A stretch of 64,000 nt of DNA from NCBI GenBank assembly GCA_009763385.1, contig CM019824.1, positions 157,164,357 through 157,228,356 of the forward strand, given 5' to 3'. The translations under genes and the position numbers were made by a program. Below the pieces are notes generated by a model. The model saw only the letters and a program-made list of their open reading frames with translations, was not told where the DNA came from and did no database searches. Positions 10,188 through 22,415 of this stretch are shown here, in pieces (position 1 is the first letter of the stretch; each line of letters opens with the position of its first letter). Origin of the DNA: Coix lacryma-jobi var. lacryma-jobi. Taxonomy: Eukaryota; Streptophyta; Magnoliopsida; Poales; Poaceae.

Positions 10188-12165
10188 TAGATTATGCTCC
10201 GTGACTACTCCGCCGCTTCCTCGAACTTCGCGGTGACAAGCGCTCACTCATGATGCGGAGGGGGGGGCACCTGTGGAGGATCAGGGCATCAGGCACGGGT
10301 CCGATTCCAATCGTTCGCGACCAACCCCCAGAGGTTCGGGGTTGGTGCTGGACTGCTGGCCCGGCGGGGGCGACGACGCCCGGCCTTGCTCACCTCGGCG
10401 CGTCGTGCTCGTGCCGTGCGCTGGGCGCTGGCTCGCCCGTCCCGTCGTTTCCTCCCCGTGATCGGCCGGCTGCTGGACGCGCCGTGCTGTTTTCGGGAGG
10501 ACATTGTATGTTGCGCTGCTGATCGAGGGAGAAGCGCGCGGTCGTAGACTCACGTTTTTCACCACTAGTGGTCAGCGCACGGGTGACGGGCTTGGCCAGC
10601 TGCAGCTAGAGGTCGGACTTGGCCGTGTCGTGCCAGCCTGGTCCGACCTCCTCGTACTTCATGCCGCTTTCAGTCTTGTCCTCTAGGCACGTAAGGCACA
10701 TCGGGCCGTGCCAATGGCACCGTAATTTATTTTCTCGGCCTAAGCATGGTCCGTGGCACGCAGGCACGCCTTCGAATCAGTCGGCGGCAAGCACAACCCT
10801 CAAAATATATGCTAGATTTTTTTTTGTTGCTCCATGATATAAAAAATATATAACTTATGTATAGTATTTTCATTAAAGTTTAGATGATTTTTATAATCTA
10901 TTTAAGAATTAAATAAGAAGTGGTATAGTAAATGCTACAAAATCATATTGTAGAGCTATAAATGTGTCTACGTGTCGTGCTGGCCCAAGCACGGCCCAAA
11001 GTTCGGGTCAGGCCATGTGGCCTGCCGTGCCAAATCCTAGGCACGACACAACCCTCGTATTTGTGTCGTGCCGGCACAGCTCAAAATATTTTGTATCGTG
11101 TCGTGCTTCGGATCATGCCGTGACCCGCTCTCAAATGGCCGGCTAAGTGCCAGCTCTAGCTGCAGCGCGAGGTAGCGGACGCTGCCGGATCGGCCGTGGA
11201 CTGCCCGTGTGGCACCATGCCTCCGGCAAGGGATCGCATGGCGTGCGCGCGCAACTGTATGTGCGAGCGCCTTTCGGGGCTAGTATATATACAACGTAAA
11301 AGTGTTCGTTTTCATCTGCTACTGCTAGCGAGTCCGATCCACCGATCTGCGAGAGACCAAAATGACTAGAAATATCGAATGTACTACACGGAGGCCACAC
11401 GCCAGAGCCAGAGCTGGCCACGGGCAGCACCACGACGCCACAGCAAGCAGAGAAGCAATCGGCATAAGCCTAACTTAAGAGAGCTGGCCATGAGCAGCGC
11501 CACGAGCGCGAGCTGGTCGGGGGAACGCCGAACGTTACGGCCTACTTTGGCAGCAGGCTTTCCGCCGGGATCCCAGCATTTTCCCCGTGGCATAGACCCA
11601 CGCGGAATTCTTCCATGGGTTATTTCTTCTCGGTCTCTTTGGAAGCCTGTCTGGCGGGGGTCTCAGCCCAGGTTGCATCCAATTTCCCCGTGGAACCGTG
11701 CCCGGCCTAGCCTACTACTTTTGAGCAGGGGGGCAGATTTCCCTGGGTAACACCACCGACGGGGATGTAAATTGACCTGTCGTATCCCTGGGAGTCATTC
11801 CCCCTTCGGTGTCCCCTTTTCCTGTCATCATTTGGAAGCAAGGCTAAAATACCCAGGGTGTACGTACATACATGCCATGGCCCATGGTTATAATGATTCT
11901 GAGCTGCTCGTTCTAATTTGTAAATTGTACATGCACAATATTATAAAACTCCAAATAAACACTGAAAAATAATTCAAAAATATTCTGAAAACAAAAAAAA
12001 CAAAGGAACGTAAAAAATAACAACTTTTTTGAAATATATTTCCTTCATCAAATTTCGATCATTTTGTGAGATGCACGTCATAACTGTTAAATATCTTCTT
12101 GATGAACTACGAGTAACATCTCAGCCGAATATATACACCTTTGTTCCTATTCAACACGAACAAAT
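10188..12165. other. Intergenic repeats, no gene supported
   Basis: 10188-10620 is GC-rich with overlapping open frames on both strands and no recognisable protein. About 10620-11145 holds repeated phrases such as GTGTCGTGCC, GGCACGGCCC and GGCACGACAC in both orientations around an AT-rich centre, the look of a degenerate hAT-like element common in grasses, but ends and target duplication were not found. 11145-12165 shows no repeat or gene that I recognise. Confidence 0.4.
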
Positions 12166-13530
12166 GAGTAAAATGCATTGGTGGTCCTTAAAGTTGTCAG
12201 CAGGTGTCATATAGGTCCCAAGCTTTTAAAAAAGCATTTCTGGGTCCTAAAGTTGTCGGGCATGTGTCGTATAAGTCTCAAAGTCCTAAAAACGTATTTC
12301 TAGGTCCTTGAAATTAGTTCGGGTGTCATTTAGGTCCCAATGGACGCTTAACCACCATTAGCTGATGTGTCAGACTGACTTAGTGCTTATAGACCTGACA
12401 GGTGGGACCTACACATCAGCAATACACTTAGTTATTTTTTTAAAAAAATCATATCTTTTACATATGATCTCGGATGAAGATGAATTATATATGAAAATTG
12501 TAGCCCTGATGAGATCTATAACTTTTTAGTTTTAATATTTCTCATTTAAGATTGTTAAAAGATAATATAAAGTTTCGCGCAATTATTATTCGTTCTGTGA
12601 GTTGTCATATAAAAAACTCATATCTCTAGTGTATTACAACAGATAAAATACTTATATGAATATTGTAGGTCTCAATAAGATATGCAAATTCATAATTTTG
12701 AATTTTGTTATGAGGTCGTTAAAATTATAAAAGAAATAAAACAAAATTTCAGCAGCGAGCATCTCCAACAAGTTGGTAAAATCCACTTGGTATTCTTATA
12801 ATTTTGGCAAAACTAAAAAACACCTCTCCAACAACTTGGTAAATCCACTTTGTATTTTTTCCAACTTGCTAAACGGAGTCCTCGCGCGTGTTGCGTCTTT
12901 CCCGCGCGGTGTGGAGTTGCAATCGGCAATTTCGCCTCGATAGCTCCCCTCCTGCGCCCGCGAGCCCTTCTCCCGCGCGCGCCAAGTCCTCGTCCTCCCT
13001 CGCGCGGCCAAGTCCTGACCGATTCCACTTCATCTCCAGATTCCTCGTGGTGCGGTTCCGCGCGGGGAGCCTTCGGAGGTATGGCGTGTGCCGGTTCGAC
13101 GAGTTCGCCGGTGCTCGGGCTCATGTTCTAACTGGCCCTGGCGCGGCGCAACGGCACGGCGGCACTGGAGGTTCGACCTCACGGGCGTTGCCATCCACGT
13201 CAACTTCTCTGTGGCCGTCCCGGCGCTCTCCAGCCGGGCGCCAGCGCTCTGCATGGTCGTGGGGCTCAACGGCAGCATCACCGTCACAGACGTGGAGGAC
13301 GGAACCAACACCTGCCACGCGTCGACCACCGTCACAGACTGGAGGACGGAACCAACACCACCTCAACGCGTCTGACCAGGTGCACTTCATCATCAGCTCG
13401 TCGTGGGGGGAGCCGGCGACGGCAACGCCAGTGACAATTTAGGGACCCAGAAATGCGTTTTTATAAAAAGTTTGAGACCTATATGACACGGCGGACAACT
13501 TAGGACCGCCAGTGTCATTTTAACTAACTC
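12166..13530. mobile_element. Pack-MULE with 9-bp target duplication
   Basis: The flanks are identical 9-bp copies CGAACAAAT (12157-12165 and 13531-13539). The ends are inverted repeats of roughly 80-100 bases: the left reads GAGTAAAATGCATTGGTGGT, and the right, inverted, reads GAGTTAGTTAAAATG, then CTGGCGGTCC; both contain GTGTCATATAGGTC and GCATTTCTGGGTCC. Internally an AT-rich part is followed by a GC-rich gene-like part (about 12880-13420). No MURA/MURB-type transposase is present. The size and captured segment make it a Pack-MULE. Confidence 0.85.
12880..13420 (+). pseudogene. Gene segment captured by the Pack-MULE, origin unknown
   Basis: Base composition jumps to strongly GC-rich inside the MULE. 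A plus-strand frame (13088-13375) gives an exon-like peptide with DLTGVAIHVNFSV, APALCMVVGLNG and ITVTDVEDGTN. The 3' end contains a direct duplication of about 33 bases (CACCGTCACAGAC...GGAACCAACACC at 13279 and 13327). The donor gene was not recognised, and overlapping frames in this GC-rich stretch mean the coding frame is an inference. Confidence 0.45.
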
Positions 13531-13766
13531 CGAACAAATTTACACTCCGAATTGTACTGTATGTCTTTAGGACCTCCAGTGTCAAATACCCAATATGATG
13601 CCTCACCCCCTTGTGGTATGTTGCAATCGGCCAACTAAGATATTGTTAGTGGAAGGCAGACAAATTGACAGTCTAGATGACATGCAACCAAATGTCAATC
13701 CCATATCAGAACAGAGATTTGTTGAACAAAACTTGAACTAGGAGCGAAAGATATACCTTTCCATAC

Positions 13767-15026
13767 TGTCGGTGTTTCGATCCCGGGGGTATGACACCAA
13801 CTAGTATATGATCGCGTGCTCTCTTCCTGGACGGTGATGCAAGATGACACAAGGATTTATCCTGGTTCGGGCAAAGAGGCCCTACGTCCAGCGGGGGAGG
13901 AGGTTCTTGTATTACTTGCACCTAAGTGCTCGTACAGGGGCAATACAAGCTCAATGAGCGTGGACCGGAGTCCGGACTTGTGTGTATGTGTTGTAGCTGA
14001 CCCGTGTGAGTGTGGATTCGCGTGGAACCGTGTGTGTGTGGGCCGCCTAGACCTGTGTGGACCTGTCTCGCCCGCCGCGGAAGGGCCCTGGTGTCCTCTT
14101 TTATAAGAACAAGAGGAGGCCAGGGTTACACGGGGTTACACAGGGTTACACAGGAGTCGGATGTACAACGCCCAATACGGCGGAGGGTAGGAATGCTGTC
14201 TTGTCGAGGTCACTGAGTTGACGTGGGGGTTGGATGTTGAGCGCTTGCGTGCGAGCGTCTTGAAGCTGGCTTCCATCCCAGGCGTGGGCGTGGAGGCGTG
14301 GCGACGTGGAGGCCGTACAGCGCCCATTCCGGTACGTACAAGTCGTGGCAGGGTCCCTCCGGGTCTTGGGGTACCTGTCCTCCAATGGCATGAAAGCTGT
14401 TAGGGCTCGAGGGGTGCCGGGCCGGCCTCGAGGTGGCGCCTACGAGGGGCTCGAGTCCCCGCAGGTATGGGCAAGTCCCGAAAGCCCGGTCGTACAGCGG
14501 GAATCCGGGCCTCGAGACGTGGCTCGGATGTGCAACAGCGCGAGCATGGCCAACAGTGTTGTACTTGTGCCTTTTGCCCATGCTTGTGGTGAAAACGAGA
14601 TTTGACTCTGCCCTGGTTCACTGTGGCACACGTCGGGTTCCAGAGGACATGACCGGAGTAGGTGAACGCATTAAATGCGTAGTTGGGATTGGCATCCGAT
14701 GTCTGTGCCGCTCGAGGGAGGCGTGATGTGTCTCGAGGGATGGTTTACCGTGGCAGAGAGGCTCGAGGTTCCCACGCGGGTCCGAGGAGCGGTGCACGGC
14801 TATGGTGGGCTCGAGGCCTACGTGCCGGGGTTCGAGGGGTAGGCTACCGATGGGCGGACAGTAAGGCTTTGGCGGGCCCGGGCTCCCAGTGATGGGCCGG
14901 CGTTGTAGGCCTCGAGGGTTGGCTTTTAGAAGGTTAGACTTGCTAGGTTTGTTATTAATTGGTGTTCTAGGTTTAACCTATTTGTTTTGCGTTGATTGGG
15001 GGTACCCCTTTTGTGGACCCCCGACA
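13767..15026 (-). repeat. 3' LTR of element B (1260 bp)
   Basis: Bounded by TGTCGGTG at the low end and CCCCGACA at the high end. On the minus strand a TATAAAAG box lies at 14098-14105. The copy is very close to the right LTR; most differences are single-base indels in runs. Nine CTCGAG hexamers fall between 14404 and 14916. Confidence 0.95.
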
Positions 15027-15045
15027 GTAGCCCCCGAGCCCTTGT
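15027..15045 (-). other. Polypurine tract of element B
   Basis: On the minus strand GGGCTCGGGGGCTAC lies directly before the LTR start TGTCGGGG. This is the purine-rich plus-strand primer position for reverse transcription. Confidence 0.75.
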
Positions 15046-16031
15046 TCGAGTGCTGGCACTCGAGCAGGGGCTCCTAACCGGATCCTGAGGGTTAGCTGAC
15101 TGGTTCTCGAGGGTTTTGGTTGCCTTGATTCCGTGGGTGTCGCGCGAGCGACACCCCGCGGGTGTAGCCCCCGAGGCCGCGGGGGAGTGGTTAGAACTCC
15201 CTCTGGCTTTTTGCGAGTGTGAATGTTAGTTGCGTTTTTTAGGTTCGGGGGTGTCGAGCCCCCGAGTTTCTTTCACCCTCTTTCGTCGAGGGGTGCCAGG
15301 CTGAACTGGCCGGCCAGCTCTTCGAGCTGTCCGGCACGCCAGTTGCCCTGGCTTGTCATCCCGCGAGTCCTTTCGATTGGATGCGAGGGGGGATGCCTCG
15401 TACTACCACGAGCGGGCGAGTATCGAGGTTCCTGGTGAGCTGGTAACGGGGGAATCCAAGTGAGACCTCGTGCCCCGTTCGATAGGGTCGACTGAAGCCC
15501 GGAGGCGATCTCATAAAGCGTGGGCGCACGTCTGCATGAGGAATGCCAGGTCCATTCGATAGGACCTGGTGGCTCGATGCCTCCCTCCGAGGGGATCTCA
15601 CTGCACGTCGTGCGCCCTGCCTTGGATACACGTGAGGGGCCTCGAGGGCTTGGCCCTCGAGCGATGCTGCGAGTGGCGCCCCTTGGTGTCCCTGACTCGG
15701 GTGCTCGAAGCCGGCTGTCGAACCCTCTTCGAGGGCCAGCCTTCGCTGCTTCGAGGCTGGAAGGGCCGGGCCCGTTTTTACCTTCGTGAAGAAGCTCCGT
15801 CGTCTGGGAATTCTTCTGCCCGTTGGGCGCGCCTTTTTAGGCGGAAACTGTCAGGGAGGGCGACGGACGCGAAGTTGGAGCGCGGGTCGTGGTGGGCCCA
15901 GGTAGCGGAGCAAATGGGGAGTTGCGCGTGTACCTGTCAATCGGCTCGAGATTCGGTTAGGTGGGCGCATTAAATGCGTGCGGTTACCTTTTTTTCCGTC
16001 GTGGGAGACCCCGCCCGTCGGGGTTTTCTCT
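15046..16031. other. Region between 3' LTR and antisense promoter of element B
   Basis: GC-rich sequence peppered with CTCGAG and CGAGG words. Open frames on both strands show no recognisable domain. It is likely promoter and upstream sequence for the plus-strand antisense gene. Confidence 0.5.
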
Positions 16032-16039
16032 TATAAATA
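16032..16039 (+). promoter_or_regulatory. TATA box of the antisense gene in element B
   Basis: TATAAATA stands in a CTTATAAATACCG context, 137 bases before the ATG of the antisense protein at 16176. It is on the strand opposite to the retrotransposon transcript. Confidence 0.65.
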
Positions 16040-16175
16040 CCGAGTGAGGGAGAGGAACCCTTTACTTTGCCTTTGCCTTCACCGCCGCCGTAGCTTCCAC
16101 ACGCCTTCTTCCCGAGCCGCAATTGGGAATCTTCCCGGCCGCCCGTCCACCGCTCAGATCCGCGCCGTCGCCGCC

Positions 16176-19100
16176 ATGGCCTCGCTCGTCCCAGGTGCTG
16201 CCGGCCAAGACTGGAGCCCGACGAAGACGACGCAGCAAGAGCTGGAGACGCTGGTGGAGCGGGGGCTTCTCCGCCCCAACCCGCAGGAGGGTCCCGCGTG
16301 GTGGATTCTCCCGTCGGCGACCACCGGGAGCCGCACCCGCCGGAGGGGTACGTGGTGAGCTTCACGCGCTACACCACCGCATGGGGCTCGGCGTCCCGCC
16401 GAGCCGCTTCATGCGGGGGCTGGCCCACCACTTCGAGGTGGAAGCTGCAGCACTTCTCCCCAACTCCATCTCGCATCGCCGCCATCTACGCCGCGGTGTG
16501 CGAGGGGTATCTGAAGATCGAGCCGCACTGGGAGATGTTCGTCCACCTCTTCCGGGGCGAGCTCTTCCACAAGGCCGCGAAGCCGAGCGGAGGAGGCTCG
16601 CGCGCGTGGGCTCCCTCACCATCACCGCGAGGACGTGCCCTCGTCGGCCAACGTCCCCCGCGACTACCTCCGCTACAAGCTTTCCACCAACCAGGCGGGG
16701 TGGGACGACCACTGGTTCTACCTGCGGAACGAGGGCGGGCTCCTTCCGCAGTACACCGGCGGGTCATCACCCAGCGCCCGGAGAAGTGGAACTGGGGCGT
16801 CGCGGCGGACAGGCAGCGCCACCTGTTGCCGCTGATGAACACGATGCGGACGCTGGTGGAGGAGAAGAAACTGACCGTCCGTCCAGGCGGTCATTGGGCG
16901 TTCCATCAGCGGAGGGTCCTTCCTCTGGCGGACCGCCCCCTTCTCATGTTCGAGATGGGGCCGAACGCCCCGCTCGAGGCGCTGAACCAGTCGAGGATGG
17001 CCGAGGAGGGCTTGTCTCGGAACGAGGTACCTCCCGGGTGACGGTCACGGTTCACGGGTGGTCGTTCCGCCGCTGAGGAGGCGACCTGATCGCCATGGCA
17101 CCCGACGCGGGGTGTCTCGACCTGGTAAGCCATCCTCGAGTCAGGCTGTCCCGAGCCTCCCCTCCTTTCTCTTCTCCGAACCTTGCTTACTCTCCTTGTG
17201 GTTTTCCTTATCAGTTTTCTTTTTTGGCAGGGGGCGTTCACATGTCGCGCGTCGAGGCCCCCGGTGAGGGAGGACGCCGCGGAAATACAGGTGAGGCGCC
17301 TCTCTGCTCAGAAGGATAAGGAGAGTAAAGATGCCAAGAAGAAGAAAGAGAAAGAGAGGAACTTGCGCGACGGGTGGCTCGGGAGCAGAGGCTAGCGAAG
17401 GCTCGTCGTAACCGGCAGCCTGGAGAGGAGTCCCCCGAGCTCAGTTCCTCGAGCTCGGAGGAGGAGCGATGATGAGGAGGAGAGTGATGACGAAGGGATG
17501 GATGCGCGTCTGAGGCGCGCGGGGTGTCGTCGACATCAGGGCTGACCGTTCCTCTGTGCAGGAGAATGTCTTGGAGTCCCCCCGGCGAAGGGATCGCGCG
17601 GGACGCAGCCGCGGAAGGCCGCGTCAGGCCCAGCCTCGTCGGAGGCTCAGGGCACGTCGAGCTCCGTACCGGACGTGCCCGCTGACGCAGAAGCCTCGAA
17701 CTAGGAGCGCCATCGCCGCGGCGCAGAAGGAGGCCACGACCGCGTCGACCCAGGCGGGGGGTCTCGAGAAGGGCCGGTCCTCGAGAAGCGGCCCAGCACG
17801 TCGAAAGGACTCCGGGCCCGATCGTCGCAAGACGTCGAGGGCGACATCGAGCCCGCGGAGGAGCGGGCAACATGAGGGGGCGTCGAGCCCCCTCACCATG
17901 ACCGTCGAGGGGGGAGCCCCGGTCGTCTCGTGACGGGAGTCGCGAGCGACCCCGAGCCCGTCGCCGCACCGCGCCGGGAGAAGGAGGCAGACGCGGGGGG
18001 GCGTGACCGTCAGCACGAGCGCCGGAGTAGGTCCCGGAGCCCGCGCGGGAGAGGCGCCAGATGACCGCTCGAAGGAGACGCGGTCGCCCCCCCGGGACAA
18101 GAGACAAAAGAGAGCTCCCCGCCGGGGTCGAGCCACGGGAAGCATCGGGAGCCTTCCCCCCATCCGCCCATACGGAGACGGCTCAGGGGCGTTGCTCGAG
18201 CCAAGGGGCGGGCTCGAAGCCCCCGAGCGGGTCCGGCGATTCGGGGAAGAAGCCCCGCCGTCGCTTTGGGTAAGTAGTGCTCCTCAATTTCGTTGGTAGG
18301 GAACTTTACCTTTTTACCTTTGGTGATATGTGTTGTTTCTGGTTTTTCAGGAAAAAGCGCTCCCGGCAGGAGGCGGACCCCGCGGTGTCCAAGCGGGCCA
18401 AGACCTCGAGCTCTGCCGAGGTCCAAGCACCTCGAGGTATGGCTCCTTCTTCCGCTGGAGAGGCGCTTGGCTGGTGAAGGCTCGAGCAGCCATGGCTCGA
18501 GAAGCCAGATGGCCGCTGCGGTTCTCGGTGAGGCCGTCGCCGTCGACCACGGGGGTCGAGGCTCTTTCCTGATTCTGACGACTTAGTTCTCCTTTTCAGC
18601 AGGGACCGACTCCTGGCGCCGAGCCTGCCGTTACTGCGTCCGTCGCAGCTCACCTCCACCACCTCCTCCTCCACCTCCCCCTTCAGTGGCGCCTACCGAG
18701 CAGGCCACTCTTCCCCCGTCACGACGACCATCTCGGGGGGAATACCCGAGACAGCGCGCGGCCCCGTCGGCGTCTGGGACTGAGGGGGCAATGGCCCTCG
18801 AGACCCCAGTCGACGCGAGCCGGCCCGCGGAGAAGGGGAAGGAGGGAGAGGCGTCGGTGGAGAAGGTGCCGACGGTGGAGGAGCTCCTGGACGAGCTGGA
18901 GCGGGTGCCGTCCCCGGTCGAGGGCTCAATGCTGGCGCTCGAGGCACCGGCCAGGGACGACAAGACGCCGGAAGACCCGGCGAGGGAGGAGAGCTTGGGG
19001 ACGAGCCACCCCTCGAGCGATCCGCTACCGCTCGAGTCCCCGCCTCCACGCGAGGCCGCGCCGTCGCCTCGGGAGGGGACAGAGCAGCAGGAGAGAACGC

Positions 19101-20553
19101 GGAGGGGCGGAGGGAGCCGCAGCCTGTGCCGCCGGTGGTGGGCCGCAGCTGGCGCCGCTCGAGCCGGAGGAGGAGGGCCTGCCCATCGTCGAGATCGATC
19201 GACGGTGTGGCCGTATCCTGACGCGCCGAGCCCGACCGGCGCCGTTATCCTCTCCGAGCGGTCGACTCGGCAGGGGCCCCGCGGGAGGCGCGGTTGATCT
19301 TCAGGGAGGTGGCCGAGCTCGTGGCGGAGGCGGAGAGGTCCTTCTTGGAGGAGGCGGACAAGTCCGCGCAGGTGGCGGCCGCCCTTGCGAAGGCGGAGGG
19401 GGAGCTCCAGGAGCTCCGCGCCGAGCTGGGTCAACGCGCAGATGGCGAGCCGGCTCAACGCGGCGCAGGCGGAGACCCAGGCGGCTCGTGATGAGGCCCG
19501 CCCAAGCTAAGAGAGGGCACCACCGCTCTGGCCACGGTGGAGGCGTCGAGAAAGGAGGCCGCCGACGCCCGTAACGAAGCCGCCACCGCCCGGTCTGCAG
19601 CGGAGGCGGCGAAGAAGGAGGCCGTCGACGCCCGAAGCGAAGCCGCCCACCGCCCGGTCTGCAGCGGAGGCGGCGAGGAAGAGGCCGAGGAGGCCAAGAG
19701 CGAGGCCGCCACCGCCCCTGGCTGCCGCGGAGGCAGCGCGGCAGGTGGTGATCCAGAAGGATCTGGCCCTCGCGCAGACGGGCAAGCTGGTCGAGGACCT
19801 TAGGGGCGAAAAACTCGACGCGCTGTCCCAGAAGCGTACACTCGAGCAGCGCGTCGAGGTCCTTACCAGCGACTTCGCCGCTCTGGGCGTGCACTGCCAA
19901 GGTAATTTTTCATGCTTCGTCTTGCTTTGACTTCGAAATTCTTGCCCGCCGCGGACTTACCCCCTTCTGTTTGTTGCACAGATCTTGAGAAGACCTCCGG
20001 AGGAGCTCCGCGAGACGAATAAGGCTCTCGTGGAGCAACTCCAAGGTGAAACCATGGTGGCGGAGCGAGCGCGCGTCACCCTCGACAGGCTCGGCTCCGT
20101 GTGGGGTGCCGACCCGGTGGCCCGGCGGAGGGCGCGGTGGCTCGGGGCGACGCCCTGGTCGACGCCCTGTGCTTCTTCGACGTGCCGCGCGGGACCGCGT
20201 CAGGAGCGCTCTCCACCACGGCGTGAAGCAGGCGCTTGCGGCCGCTCCGCTTCCTCTCCGACGCTTTCGCTTCCGACACTCGACATCGTCGCCTTGCTCG
20301 TCGAGATCACCGGGGAACGGAGGGATTCGAGGAGTGGACGGACGCGGCGGATCGACGATCGATCGACGCGATCGACAAGATCCTGGAGAAGGTGGAGAGG
20401 CCGGGGGCGGCGCTCGCGAAGCTCTTCGAGGAGGACGTGCTGCCTCCCGATGCGGACAGTGGTGCAGGTGGCCCCCCTCCTCCTGGCCCGGACGTCGAGG
20501 CTGAGCCCGGCGCAGAAGACCTTGGGGAGGAGTACCAGACCGATGAAGAGTGA
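16176..20553 (+). pseudogene. Antisense gene of element B: Transposase_28-type ('putative gypsy type transposon') protein, frameshifted
   Basis: This plus-strand gene runs against the polyprotein, as known for extra genes of Tat elements; its function is unknown. It starts with MASLVPGAAGQDW at 16176. The conserved region that follows contains PPEGYVVSFTRYT, GVPPSRFMRGL, IAAIYAAVCEGYL and EPHWEMFVHLFRGELF, matching the domain Pfam names 'putative gypsy type transposon'. Typical introns are visible: 17125-17230, 18270-18350, a probable one from 18528 to about 18599, and 19902-19981, each with GT...AG and T-rich ends. The later part is Ala/Glu/Lys-rich coiled coil (19300-19900). It ends EEYQTDEE at 20553. 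Conserved blocks lie in different frames, so the copy as given is broken, possibly partly by base-calling errors. Confidence 0.75.
19535..19745 (+). repeat. In-frame ~63-66-bp direct repeats in the antisense coiled coil
   Basis: CCCGGTCTGCAGCGGAGGCG recurs at about 19588 and 19654, surrounded by similar GACGCCCG-GAAGCCGCC text. The units encode AARSAAEAAKKEA-type heptads, consistent with expansion of a coiled coil by slippage. Confidence 0.7.
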
Positions 20554-21079
20554 GGCCTGCGTGCCAATTTGGGCGTCGAGGCCCTTGTAAAAATTTATGT
20601 CATGACTTGTGGCCCGTCGAGGCCAACGCATGTGTATATGACTCGTTTGTTTAAAGAAGTTGTTTTCTTTTCAAATTTATTCGATCATTTCTCTTTGTCG
20701 CTAGCTCGAGCTTCAACCGGCTTGGTCTGTGTTCCTTCGATACGCGTCACGAGTTCCTCGAGGGGAGGCGTAGGTAGGGTACCGTAGCCCGGGGGCGTAG
20801 GTGGCCGTCTACGTCGACGCCCCCCGACTCTTGGAGGCTCGGGGTATTATTTACGGATTTAGACGCTGCTAGTATGCTCGAGGTGCGAATCGAGACGAGG
20901 GTCGAATTTTTTGAAAAGAAAACGCGCTTTTTTCGGAGTCTGGGGAGGGGGTTCCCCCTGTCAGCCCCCGAGGGAGGCTCGACCCTGAGCAAGGCAGGGT
21001 CGAGGCTACCTTAAGTTGCTAAGTAATATGAAAGATGGTGCACGAGTTTGCTCATTCATATTCAACGTGTTTGTACAAA

Positions 21080-22411
21080 GCAACAAAATGAACAAGGCCT
21101 CGAGGCCCTTAAGGGTAGAAGCGACGTAGCTGAGATATGTTCCATGCGTTCGCCAGGATCCTGCCTTGACCGTCGTAGAGCTTGTACGTTCCTGGCTGAG
21201 CACTTCAGCTACGGTGTATGGCCCTCCCATGGAGGGGTGAGCTTGTGGCGCCCTCGATTATCCTGCAGCCGTCGAAGCTCGAGTGACTAGGTGAAGTATG
21301 TAAAGCGAGCCGAGGTCCACCGTCCCTCTTGCGCACGTGTCGTGGTAGCGTCGAAGTGTTTGCTGGTAGCGCGCGGAGTTGATGAGCGCCACGTCTCGAG
21401 CCTCCTCGAGCTGGTCCTTGGCGTTGGCAAGCCTCTCGTCGTTGGTTTGCTCGTTGTAGGCTCGAAGTCGAGGGGAGCCGTACTCGAGGTCCGTAGGCAA
21501 GACAGCCTCGGCGCCGTAGGTTAGGAAGAATGGAGTGAACCCGGTGGCTCGACTCGGCGTAGTCCTGAGGCCCCACAGCACCGAGGGGAGCTCTGCAGCC
21601 CACCTTTTCCAAAATTCTTGAGGGTCTTGAACAGCCTGCTTGGCTCAGCCCGTGGAGTATCATGCCGTTGGCGCGCTCGACCTGCCCGTTGCATTGAGGG
21701 TATGCAACCGAGGCCCAGCTCACGCGGATGTTGTTGTCGTCGCAGAAGCTGATGAACCTTTTGCCGTGAATTGCGTGCCATTGTCAGTGATGATGACGTT
21801 AGGCACCCCAACCGATACATGATGTCGGCGATGAACTCGACGGCCTTCTCGAAGGTGGGGTCGCCTATAGGCTTAGCCTCGATCCACTTGGTGAACTTGT
21901 CGATGGCCACGAGCACATGCGTGCACTTTCCAGTTGTCATCTTGAGGGGACCCACGAGGTCGAGCCCCCAGATGGCAAACGGCCAAGTGATGGGGATCAT
22001 CTGCAGGGCGTGCGCGGGCTGGTGCGTTTGCTTGGCGTAGAACTGACACCCTTGGCAAGCTCGAACCAGGCGCTTGGCATCTCCGATGGCGGTTGGCCAG
22101 TAGAAGCCTTGGCGGAAGGCGTTCCCCACCAGGGTCCTTGGCGCTGCGTGATGGCCGCAAGCCCCCGAGTGCATGTCGTCGAGGAGCTTGCGTCCTTCCT
22201 CGAGGGGGATGCAGCGCTGAAGGATTCCTGATGGGCTTCGACGATAGAGCTCTCGTTCGTCGCCGTAGATGACGTAGGTCTTGGCCCTTCGAGCGATGCG
22301 TCGCGCCTCCGTCTTATCTTCTGGTAGCACGCCTTGCATCAGGTAGTCGAGGAAGGGCGTCCGCCAGTCGAGGGGTCGTGATGAAGAAGTGGCGGGTGCG
22401 TCGATCTGCAT
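21080..22411 (-). pseudogene. Integrase of element B, frameshifted
   Basis: The enzyme joins retrotransposon DNA to the genome. In order on the minus strand: an HHCC zinc-binding region (CGHHAAPRTLVGNAF, ending CQGCQFYAKQ), the core start IWGLDLVGPL with the first catalytic Asp, and FTKWIEAKPI. A frame change follows near the second Asp (about 21800), then SWASVAYPQCNGQVERANG with the catalytic Glu, TPFFLTYGAEAVLP, and the C-terminal GPYTVAEVL block. At least three frame changes separate these parts. There is no chromodomain, as expected for Tat. Confidence 0.85.
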
Positions 22412-22415
22412 TGCC

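Noticed and set aside
17238..18163. Long minus-strand ORFs opposite the antisense gene of element B
   Set aside because: Arg/Ser/Pro-rich shadows of the plus-strand exons; they ignore the conserved domain and splice sites.
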